This document shows, piece after piece, positions 57,693 through 64,000 of a DNA stretch of 64,000 nt. How positions within the stretch are numbered: the stretch's first letter is position 1; each line of letters opens with the position of its first letter. The DNA is from Haloplanus rubicundus. GTDB lineage: Archaea; Halobacteriota; Halobacteria; Halobacteriales; Haloferacaceae. The DNA lies in NCBI RefSeq assembly GCF_003342675.1, contig NZ_CP031148.1, positions 2,232,001-2,296,000 on the forward strand. The letters run 5' to 3'. Under the pieces are notes generated by a model. That model made no database searches. It had not been told where the DNA came from and saw nothing but the letters and a program-made list of their open reading frames with translations. The position numbers were made by a program, and so were the translations under genes.

Positions 57693-57738
57693 GATTCTCG
57701 CCGGGACGGTCCGGCGAGACTCTCTGGACAGTTACGAT
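57693..57738 (+). repeat. Dispersed hairpin repeat, copy 2
   Basis: gattctcgccgg and ccggcgagactc form the hairpin; tctggacagttacgat is the tail shared with copy 1 at 14831-14876. It lies between the leftward genes at 57569 and 57748, ending nine bases after the end of the RHH gene on that strand, so in the orientation of neighbouring genes it is inverted relative to copy 1. Confidence 0.6.
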
Positions 57739-57747
57739 GACCCCCTA

Positions 57748-57960
57748 TCAGAAGACGTACTCGTCCTCGTGTCCCATCATCCCCTCGTCCTCGAACCCCG
57801 GTTCCTCCTCCTCGATCGGCCCACTCGTCTTGTAGGCGCGCAGTCCCGTCGAGAGCAGTTCCTGAATCGCCTCCTCCCGGTTGACGAACTCCCCCTGTTC
57901 GATCAGTTGGGCGATCTGCATCTCCAGATGTTCCGGGACCGTTATTTCCACGTTGGGCAT
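57748..57960 (-). CDS. Ribbon-helix-helix (CopG-like) protein
   Basis: A 70-residue protein read from MPNVEITVPEHLEMQIAQLI (ATG at 57958-57960): beta strand NVEITVPE, helix A EMQIAQLIEQGEF and helix B NREEAIQELLSTGLRAY, then an acidic tail. The upstream ORF extension is not coding. A TATA-like atttaaat is about 30 bases upstream on its strand. It should be a dimeric DNA-binding regulator, perhaps autoregulatory. Confidence 0.8.
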   Translation of the reverse strand: MPNVEITVPEHLEMQIAQLIEQGEFVNREEAIQELLSTGLRAYKTSGPIEEEEPGFEDEGMMGHEDEYVF

Positions 57961-58130
57961 TTGAACGTCCGACGGTTTGGAAGGGGCGTATTTAAATTCT
58001 GCGGGCGGGATTCGGAGTTCGACAACTGTCCCTTTGATCAAGCGAGTAAAATCCCGGCGAGGACGAACTGGAGTTGGGGAATCGTGTAGTCGACCGACAA
58101 CCATAGGACGGTCGAACGTTCACCACGGGT

Positions 58131-58727
58131 ATGGACAGGGACGTCACGGACGTCTACCGCGAGTTCGGCGACGAGCGTCTGCCGCCGGGACAGCACCGAA
58201 CGGACTCGTTTCCGGTGCTTTCGAAGGGATCGGTTCCGCGGGTGGACCGCGACGAGTGGACGCTCTCGGTGAGCGGCGCGGTGGAGAATCCAGTCACGTT
58301 GGACTGGGACGAGTTCAGGGAGCTGGGCGTCGAGACACAGAAGCAAGACTTCCACTGCGTGACCGGCTGGAGCAAGTTCGACTGTGCGTTCACCGGCGTC
58401 CCCTTCCGCACCCTCGCCGACCACGTCGGCGTCGACCCGGACGCGGTACAGGTCATGTTCGCCGCCGCGGACGACTACACGACGAACGTGCCCCTCGAGG
58501 ACTGTCTGCGGCCGGGGACCCTCTTCGCCTACGAGTTCGACGGCGAGCCACTCGCCCGTGACCACGGCGGCCCCGTCCGGGTCGTCACGCCCAACAAGTA
58601 CGCCTACAAGGGGGCGAAGTGGGTGACTGGGGTGGAGTTCCTGACCGAGCCGGAACGCGGGTTCTGGGAGCGCCGAGGCTACTCCGTGAGCGCGAACCCC
58701 TGGCGCGAGGAGCGATACAGCGGCTAA
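58131..58727 (+). CDS. Sulfite-oxidase-like molybdopterin oxidoreductase
   Basis: A 198-residue protein with the molybdopterin-binding fold of the YedY/sulfite oxidase family: EWTLSVSGAVENPVTLDWDE, the Mo-ligand Cys in DFHCVTGWSKFDCAFTGVP, RLVTP-equivalent VRVVTPNKYAYKGAKWVTGV and EFLTEPERGFWERRGYS. It lacks haem and dimerisation domains and has no signal peptide, so probably cytoplasmic. The substrate is unknown. Confidence 0.8.
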   Translation: MDRDVTDVYREFGDERLPPGQHRTDSFPVLSKGSVPRVDRDEWTLSVSGAVENPVTLDWDEFRELGVETQKQDFHCVTGWSKFDCAFTGVPFRTLADHVGVDPDAVQVMFAAADDYTTNVPLEDCLRPGTLFAYEFDGEPLARDHGGPVRVVTPNKYAYKGAKWVTGVEFLTEPERGFWERRGYSVSANPWREERYSG

Positions 58728-58840
58728 ATCTTCGGCCGTCACGACCGCCGTTCGTGGTGGCGTTCTCCGACGGGAACCGCCGATCGATCCGGTGGCCCCT
58801 AATAGTTAGGTAAAAGAGTGCGGCGCCCTCATGGCGTGTA

Positions 58841-60187
58841 ATGGGTATCCCGCGAAGCGACGAGGCAGGTCCGCGTCTCGTCAGTCGGTCGGTTCGGGCG
58901 TCGGTCCCGTCCCTCCGTGCCGCGCTCGACGCCATGCCCGCTCCCCGCACGTTCTGGACCGCTCCCGACGAGGCGACGGTCGTCGCCGGCGGTGCCGCGG
59001 CGACCCTCAGCGCCGACGGTCGGGATCGATTCGCCGCGATCAAGGAGGGCATCGGCCGGGTCCTGCGCTCGGGCGACGTGCACGCCGGCACCGAGGCCGC
59101 CTGCCCTCGGCTGTTCGGCGGCTTCGCCTTCCACGACGAGGGGACCGACGACGACACCTGGGCCGGCTTCCCCGGAGCGCGGTTCGTCCTGCCGCGGGTG
59201 CAGGTGACCGACACCGACCGCGGAACGTGGCTGACCGTCAACGCCGCCGGCCCGGACGCGGCCCCCGAAGCCGTCGAGGACCGCCTCGACGCGGAGCGCG
59301 ACCGGTTCGAGGCGCTCGACGACCCCGACCCGACGCCGCCGCCGGAAATCGTCTCGCGGACGCGAACGACCCCGCGCGAGGCGTGGTGTGACTCCGTCGA
59401 CGCCGCCGTCTCGCGCATCCACGCCGGCGACCTGCGGAAGGTCGTCCTCGCGCAGGCGCTCGAGGTGACGCTCGACCGCCCGCTCTCGGTGCCCGACGTC
59501 CTCGCTCGTCTCGGCGAGACCTACCCGGACTGCTACCGATTCCTCGTGGAGCCGACGGCCGACGCGTCCGCCGACCGGCCGGCCTTCTTCGGCGCGACGC
59601 CCGAACGGCTGGTCAGCCGACACGGCCGCACGGTCACGACCGACGCGCTCGCGGGCACGACCGGCCGCGGCGACACGCCCGCCGAGGACGATTGGCTCGC
59701 CGAAGAGTTGCTCGGGGACGAGAAGAACCTGCACGAACACGAACTCGTCGCGGAGACCATCCGCGAACAGCTCGCCCCCTTCGCGTCGTCGATTTCCGCG
59801 GGCCAGCGGCGGGTCCGACGGCTGGCGACCGTCCAACATCTCTTCACCCCCATCACCGCGACGCTCGACAGCGACACGCACGTCCTCGACCTGGTGGAGG
59901 CGCTGCATCCGACGCCCGCCGTCGGCGGCCTCCCACCCGAACGCGCGCTCGCCACCATCCGCGAGACGGAGCCGTTCGACCGGGGCTGGTACGCCGCACC
60001 CGTCGGCTGGATCGACGCCGCCGGCAACGGCACCTTCGCCGTCGCCATCCGCTCGGCGCTCGCGCGCGGCGCCGAGACGACGCTCTTTGCCGGCGTTGGC
60101 GTCGTCGCCGACTCAGACCCCGACCGCGAGTGGGACGAGGTACAGCTGAAGTATCGGCCGATCCTCGACGAACTCGAACGAGCATGA
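58841..60187 (+). CDS. menF: Isochorismate synthase
   Basis: A 448-residue chorismate-binding enzyme. Motifs: AGDLRKVVLAQALEVTLDRP, FFGATPERLVSRHGRTVTTD, DALAGTTGRGDTPAEDDWLA, the Mg-binding ELLGDEKNLHEHELVAETIR and LHPTPAVGGLPPERALATIR with FDRGWYAAPVGWIDAAGNGT. It converts chorismate to isochorismate, the first committed step to menaquinone. menD overlaps its stop by four bases. A promoter-like ttaggtaaaagagt lies just upstream (about 58806-58819). Confidence 0.9.
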   Translation: MGIPRSDEAGPRLVSRSVRASVPSLRAALDAMPAPRTFWTAPDEATVVAGGAAATLSADGRDRFAAIKEGIGRVLRSGDVHAGTEAACPRLFGGFAFHDEGTDDDTWAGFPGARFVLPRVQVTDTDRGTWLTVNAAGPDAAPEAVEDRLDAERDRFEALDDPDPTPPPEIVSRTRTTPREAWCDSVDAAVSRIHAGDLRKVVLAQALEVTLDRPLSVPDVLARLGETYPDCYRFLVEPTADASADRPAFFGATPERLVSRHGRTVTTDALAGTTGRGDTPAEDDWLAEELLGDEKNLHEHELVAETIREQLAPFASSISAGQRRVRRLATVQHLFTPITATLDSDTHVLDLVEALHPTPAVGGLPPERALATIRETEPFDRGWYAAPVGWIDAAGNGTFAVAIRSALARGAETTLFAGVGVVADSDPDREWDEVQLKYRPILDELERA

Positions 60188-61995
60188 GTGCGCCGAATCG
60201 CAACGTCCTCTGGGGGCGGGCGATAGCCGACGAACTCGCGCGCAGCGGCGTCGAGAGCGTCGTCGTCTCCCCCGGCAGTCGCTCGACGCCGCTCGTCACC
60301 GCCGTTTCGGAACACGACGACCTGCACGTCTTCTCCGTCCTCGACGAGCGCTCGGCCGCCTACTTCGCGCTCGGCCGTGCCCGCCGTACCGGCGAGGTGA
60401 CCCCCCTGATCTGTACCTCCGGCACCGCGGCCGCGAACTACCACCCCGCGGTGATCGAGGCGGACCGCGGGCGCGTCCCCCTCCTCCTGCTCACCGCCGA
60501 CCGCCCGCCCGAACTCCGCGACAGCGGCGCCAACCAGACCGTCGACCAGGAGAAGTTGTACGGCGACGCCACCCGCTGGTACAAGGACCTGCCCGAACCC
60601 GAAGCCGACGAGCGGAAACTCCGCTCGCTCCGGACGGACGTGGCCCGCGCGCTCGCGGCGGCGACGGGCACCCCGTCCGGTCCGGTCCACCTCAACTGTC
60701 CGTTCCGCAAGCCCCTGGAGCCGACGCCCGTGCCGGGCGACGTGCCCGCGGACCTCGACCCCCTCGCCGCCGCCGGCCGCGACGGCGACCGTCCGTTCGT
60801 GACGACGACGGCCGGCGTGCCACGGCTCGACCGCGCCGACCTCCAGCGACTGGCCGAGGCGCTCACCGTGGACCGCGGGCTGATCGTCGCCGGCCCCGCC
60901 GACCCGCCGGGCGTCGATCCGCAGGCGGTCACCGCCCTCGCTCACGCCACCGGCTTCCCCATCGTCGCCGACCCGCTCTCCGGCCTGCGCTTCGGCGGCC
61001 ACACCCGCGTGACGACCACCGTCGGCGGCTACGACGGCTACCTCGACCCGCGCGTGACCGACGACTGGCCCGCGCCGGAAGCGATCCTTCGGATCGGCGC
61101 CTCACCCACCTCCAAGCGCCTCCGGAAGTACCTCGCGCGGACCGACGCGCGGGAGTTCGTCGTCGACCCCGCCGGCGCGTGGCGGGAGGCGGAGTTCACC
61201 GCGTCGGATCTCGTCGTCGCCGACCCGTCCCGCCTCGCCGCCCGCCTCGCGGAAGTCGTTCGCGGCGCCGGCGACGCGGACTGGCGCGACCGCTGGGCGG
61301 CCGCGGACCGAACCCACCGCGAGGTGGTCGCCGACGCGACCGGCGACGGCGTGGAGCCACGCTCCACGAGCAATCGGCTGCAAGCCGATGACGGCGCGGG
61401 CGGCTACTTCGAAGGGGCGATCCTCGCCGACGTGGCCGACCTCGCGCCCGAACCGTCGACGCTCGTCGTCTCGAACTCGAACCCCGTCCGCGACGCCGAC
61501 CGATTCGTGGCGCCCAGCGACGCCGGCTACACCGTCATCGGCAACCGCGGCGCGTCGGGCATCGACGGCGTCGTCTCCACCGCCCTCGGCGCCGGGAGCG
61601 CGACCACCGACCACCTGACGCTCGTGATCGGTGACCTCGCGTACTACCACGACGGCAACGGCCTGCTCTCGGCGCTCCGCTGTGGCGTCGAGGCGACCAT
61701 CGTCCTGATACAGAACGACGGCGGCGGCATCTTCCATCGCCTCCCCATCGAGTCGTTCGATCCCCCCTTCACCGAGTCGTTCCGGACGCCCCACGGTCTC
61801 GACTTCGAGCCGACGGGTGAGCTCTACGACCTCGACTACACCGCCGTCGACGACCGCGAGTCGTTCCGCGAGGCCTACGCCGACTCGGTCGCGAGCGACG
61901 GGACGGACGTGATCGACGTGCGGACGGACGGCGAGGCGAGCCAGCGCACGCGTGAACGGCTGGTCGAGGAGACGGTCGCCGAACTGACCGAGTGA
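60184..61995 (+). CDS. menD: 2-succinyl-5-enolpyruvyl-6-hydroxy-3-cyclohexene-1-carboxylate synthase
   Basis: A 603-residue thiamine-diphosphate enzyme starting MSAPNRNVLWGRAIADELAR, coupled to menF (ATGA at 60184-60187). N-terminal VVSPGSRSTPLVTAVSEHDD, the pyrimidine domain DERSAAYFALGRARRTGE and TSGTAAANYHPAVIEADRGR, and the TPP motif VIGDLAYYHDGNGLLSAL with INDGG-type QNDGGGIFHRLPIESFDPP. It makes SEPHCHC from isochorismate and 2-oxoglutarate. At 61351-61389 the hairpin element adds VEPRSTSNRLQAD within a loop after the substrate-binding middle domain. Confidence 0.9.
   Translation: MSAPNRNVLWGRAIADELARSGVESVVVSPGSRSTPLVTAVSEHDDLHVFSVLDERSAAYFALGRARRTGEVTPLICTSGTAAANYHPAVIEADRGRVPLLLLTADRPPELRDSGANQTVDQEKLYGDATRWYKDLPEPEADERKLRSLRTDVARALAAATGTPSGPVHLNCPFRKPLEPTPVPGDVPADLDPLAAAGRDGDRPFVTTTAGVPRLDRADLQRLAEALTVDRGLIVAGPADPPGVDPQAVTALAHATGFPIVADPLSGLRFGGHTRVTTTVGGYDGYLDPRVTDDWPAPEAILRIGASPTSKRLRKYLARTDAREFVVDPAGAWREAEFTASDLVVADPSRLAARLAEVVRGAGDADWRDRWAAADRTHREVVADATGDGVEPRSTSNRLQADDGAGGYFEGAILADVADLAPEPSTLVVSNSNPVRDADRFVAPSDAGYTVIGNRGASGIDGVVSTALGAGSATTDHLTLVIGDLAYYHDGNGLLSALRCGVEATIVLIQNDGGGIFHRLPIESFDPPFTESFRTPHGLDFEPTGELYDLDYTAVDDRESFREAYADSVASDGTDVIDVRTDGEASQRTRERLVEETVAELTE
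61351..61389 (+). repeat. In-frame double-hairpin element (MenD)
   Basis: gtggagccacgctccac (61351-61367), spacer gagca, atcggctgcaagccgat (61373-61389). It lies between ATGDG and DGAGGYFEGAIL and could be removed precisely without breaking the frame. Same architecture as at 11729 and 27059. The second hairpin differs in both arms together (a compensated change), showing that pairing, and not only protein sequence, is kept. Confidence 0.8.
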
Positions 61996-62032
61996 ACAGG
62001 TTTTATGCGGCCGTGGCGAGCAGTCGTCGTCG

Positions 62033-62380
62033 ATGCCCTCCAGCGATCCGACGTGGAGACTCCCCGTCGCCATCGTCGCCCTCCTCGTCGTCCTCTACGC
62101 GTTCGAGGTGAGCGGCAACGTCCTCTTCGGCGTGTTCCTCGCCGCCGTCCTGTATCTCGTCGCGTGGCTCGTCGCCCGCGTTTCGCCGGGCAACCCGCTC
62201 GACGACATGACGCGCGAGCGACGGCTGGTGACCGGCGCCGTCGTCCTCGTCGTCCTCGCGTACGCGGTGGTCATCGCGGGCTCCATCCTGCTCGGGGTGC
62301 TCGTCGCGGCGACGGTGGCCCTCGTCGCGTGGCTCACCAGCCCGGTCGGGCCCGTCGCGCGGTGGTTGGATCGGGTGTGA
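62033..62380 (+). CDS. Small membrane protein within the men cluster
   Basis: A 115-residue protein with four hydrophobic segments (LPVAIVALLVVLYAFEVSG, LFGVFLAAVLYLVAWLVARV, VTGAVVLVVLAYAVVIAGSI, LLGVLVAATVALVAWLTSPV) in two similar pairs. It lies between menD and menB on the same strand, so it is probably co-transcribed. There is no catalytic motif. A role in quinone membrane steps is only inferred from position. Confidence 0.7.
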   Translation: MPSSDPTWRLPVAIVALLVVLYAFEVSGNVLFGVFLAAVLYLVAWLVARVSPGNPLDDMTRERRLVTGAVVLVVLAYAVVIAGSILLGVLVAATVALVAWLTSPVGPVARWLDRV

Positions 62381-62417
62381 CCTGCATCTTTTTGCGCGCG
62401 CCGCCCCCGAAGCCGAT

Positions 62418-63350
62418 ATGGTTTCCGACCTCTTCGACCCCGACCGGTGGACGGCCGTCACCGACGCCTTCGACGACGTGACCTACCACCGCGCGGACGA
62501 CGTGCCCGCCGTTCGCGTCGCCATCGACCGCCCCGAGGTGCGCAACGCCTTCCGCCCCAAGACCGTCGACGAACTCTACGCGGCGCTGGATCACGCCCGC
62601 CAGCAGGCCGACGTGGGCTGTGTGCTCCTGACCGGCAACGGCCCGTCGCCGAAGGACGGTGGCTGGGCCTTTTCCGCGGGTGGCGATCAGGCCATCCGCG
62701 GCGAGTCGGGGTACGAGTACCGCGAGGACGACGAGGGGGACGCCCCCGACGGCGCCGACACCGGGGACACCGAACTCGACACGGAGACGCCGACCGTCGG
62801 CCGCCTCCACATCCTCGAAGTCCAGCGGCTCATCCGGTTCATGCCGAAACCCGTCGTCGCCGTCGTCCCCGGGTGGGCCGTCGGCGGCGGCCACTCCCTC
62901 CACGTCATCTGCGATCTGACGCTCGCGAGCGAGGAGCACGCGAAGTTCCTCCAGACCGACCCCGACGTGGCCTCCTTCGACGGCGGGTTCGGCTCCGCCT
63001 ACTTGGCCCGGCAGGTCGGGCAGAAGAAAGCCCGCGAAATCTTCTTCCTCGGGAAGACGTACGACGCCACGGAGGCGGCAGAGATGGGCATGGTGAACGA
63101 GGCGGTGCCTCACGAGGAGTTGGAGCGCGTCGCCCTCGACTGGGCCGAGACGATGACGGGCAAGAGCCCGACGGCGATGCGGATGCTGAAGTACGCGTTC
63201 AACCTCGCGGACGACGGACTGGTCGGTCAGCAGGTGTTCTCTGGTGAGGCGACCCGGTTGGCGTACATGACCGACGAGGCGAGCGAGGGACGGGACGCCT
63301 TCCTCGACGGCCGGGAGCCGGACTTCTCGGACGTGCCGTGGCACTACTGA
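62418..63350 (+). CDS. menB: 1,4-dihydroxy-2-naphthoyl-CoA synthase
   Basis: A 310-residue crotonase-fold enzyme. VRVAIDRPEVRNAFRPKTVD, the oxyanion loop SAGGDQAIRGESGYEY, PGWAVGGGHSLHVICDLTLA and the MenB-specific DVASFDGGFGSAYLARQVGQ with KKAREIFFLGKTYDATEA. It cyclises o-succinylbenzoyl-CoA. An acidic linker of about 25 residues (around DEGDAPDGADTGDTELD) interrupts the loop after the oxyanion region. A TATA-like atctttttg lies upstream. Confidence 0.9.
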   Translation: MVSDLFDPDRWTAVTDAFDDVTYHRADDVPAVRVAIDRPEVRNAFRPKTVDELYAALDHARQQADVGCVLLTGNGPSPKDGGWAFSAGGDQAIRGESGYEYREDDEGDAPDGADTGDTELDTETPTVGRLHILEVQRLIRFMPKPVVAVVPGWAVGGGHSLHVICDLTLASEEHAKFLQTDPDVASFDGGFGSAYLARQVGQKKAREIFFLGKTYDATEAAEMGMVNEAVPHEELERVALDWAETMTGKSPTAMRMLKYAFNLADDGLVGQQVFSGEATRLAYMTDEASEGRDAFLDGREPDFSDVPWHY

Positions 63351-63442
63351 CCGGTTCGTGACGGGGGCGTCCCACCTCCGTCGGACGACCGAACAGGAGG
63401 TAGTATATGTCCGGGGACTCAACTCAACGTACGTGGTGATCG

Positions 63443-63934
63443 ATGAATCCGAATCGTGTTGACTTTCTGGTGGACCTGGCCTACGGCATGGTCATCCTGC
63501 TCTCCGTCGCCCTCATTCTCGTCGTGGGAACTGGCGTCGGGGTGGCGTTCGGTATCGGGGCGATGGTTTCCTACGCGATTCACGTCGTCTGGAAGATGGC
63601 GCGGTTCGATCCCGAGTGGATGACCCGCGAGGTGACCGAGAAGGTCGAGGAGACGATTACCGAAGAGGTGACCGAGGAGGTCACCGAAAGCGTCGAGCAG
63701 ACGGTGGCCGAGGAAGTCACCGAGGAGGTCACGGAAAAGGTCGAACAGACGGTGACGGAGGAAGTCACCGAGAACGTCGAGCGGACCATCACCGACGAGA
63801 TGAACGACATCATCGAGCAGTTGGAGGAAGTGAACCAACGCGTCGACCGACGACCCCGCAGCGACGAACTCGACGAGATGCAACGCGAGTTGACGACGGA
63901 CAAAGACGAGGACGAGGACGAGGCGAAGCGATGA
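63443..63934 (+). CDS. Membrane-anchored coiled-coil protein with E/V/T repeats
   Basis: A 163-residue protein. Two hydrophobic segments (LVDLAYGMVILLSVALILVV, GVAFGIGAMVSYAIHVVWK) precede a repetitive region (about 58-120) built from EVTE/VEQTV-type units (REVTEKVEETITEEVTEEV, then ESVEQTVAEEVTEEVTEKV). It resembles an amphipathic helix with valine in register. The end is charged and acidic. A promoter-like gtagtatatg lies at about 63399. No family recognised. Confidence 0.7.
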   Translation: MNPNRVDFLVDLAYGMVILLSVALILVVGTGVGVAFGIGAMVSYAIHVVWKMARFDPEWMTREVTEKVEETITEEVTEEVTESVEQTVAEEVTEEVTEKVEQTVTEEVTENVERTITDEMNDIIEQLEEVNQRVDRRPRSDELDEMQRELTTDKDEDEDEAKR

Positions 63935-63980
63935 GCGGCGCATCGACGACCGACCGGCAGACGGTACACGACGGCCACGT

Positions 63981-64000
63981 ATGATCGGGGGGCTCCTGCT
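63981..64000 (+). CDS. Start of a gene cut by the right edge
   Basis: An ATG at 63981 begins MIGGLLL before the window ends. It overlaps by four bases the stop of an 18-codon frame (63931-63984) that itself starts inside the previous stop. Too little remains for identification; position after menB suggests, but does not prove, menaquinone-related function. Confidence 0.3.

Noticed and set aside
63616-63800. Tandem repeats as a possible regulatory iteron array
   Set aside because: They are in-frame codon repeats of a coiled-coil protein and need no separate explanation.

Overview
The window is haloarchaeal chromosomal DNA (class Halobacteria). It is GC-rich with an acidic proteome. Genes often start close behind TATA-like boxes, as leaderless archaeal genes do. 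The families are typical of the group: HalX response regulators, bacterio-opsin-activator-like HTH_10 proteins, double winged-helix regulators, Tat lipoproteins, METTL5, UPF0058 and menaquinone genes. Nothing in the sequence fixes the genus.

Layout. 1-11 kb: a winged-helix regulator with a partner membrane microprotein, several exported or membrane proteins of unknown role, three CPBP-family membrane proteins, a palindromic MITE-like element, and decayed genes (an SRPBCC protein with an internal deletion and a fragment of a P-type ATPase). 11-24 kb: signalling and regulation, with two histidine kinases, an HTH_10 activator, a HalX response regulator, a globin-coupled chemotaxis transducer, a ZIP transporter, a tandem universal stress protein, two zinc-ribbon microproteins and further HTH regulators. 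24-31 kb: metabolism and respiration, with a 2-oxoacid dehydrogenase operon whose E2 is split into separate lipoyl and catalytic proteins, a Na+/Ca2+ exchanger and a cytochrome bd oxidase operon with a small third membrane protein. 31-41 kb: a PRTase, a GNAT protein, a PfkB kinase/M20 peptidase pair, then nitrous-oxide-reductase maturation genes (nosL, nosY, nosF, nosD) and a HiPIP-like Fe-S lipoprotein, but no nosZ.

41.2-50.2 kb is the accessory zone. A tRNA-Arg(CCT) gene is followed by an AT-richer insertion carrying two convergent paralogous tyrosine recombinases. Copies of the tRNA 3' end lie at about 44.7, 44.8 and 46.3 kb, and near-identical 58-bp repeats flank a von Willebrand A protein. 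The copy at 46.3 kb sits inside what looks like a decayed tRNA gene with its own promoter remnant. A second tRNA-Arg(CCG) at 49.8 kb is followed by direct and inverted copies of its own 3' end, so both tRNA-Arg loci appear to be repeatedly used integration sites. 50-64 kb is a stable core: argS, a nuclease lipoprotein, METTL5-like methyltransferase, a rhomboid protease, UPF0058, an RHH protein, a sulfite-oxidase-like protein and the menaquinone genes menF-menD-(membrane protein)-menB.

The most unusual structural signal is a 39-bp double-hairpin element (17-bp hairpin, 5-bp spacer, 17-bp hairpin). It occurs in the same reading frame inside three unrelated proteins: a histidine kinase (in tandem), the 2-oxoacid dehydrogenase E2 catalytic protein, and MenD. 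It encodes a peptide of the form V-E-x-x-S-T-x-x-R-x-x-A-D and behaves like an in-frame, protein-coding palindromic repeat.
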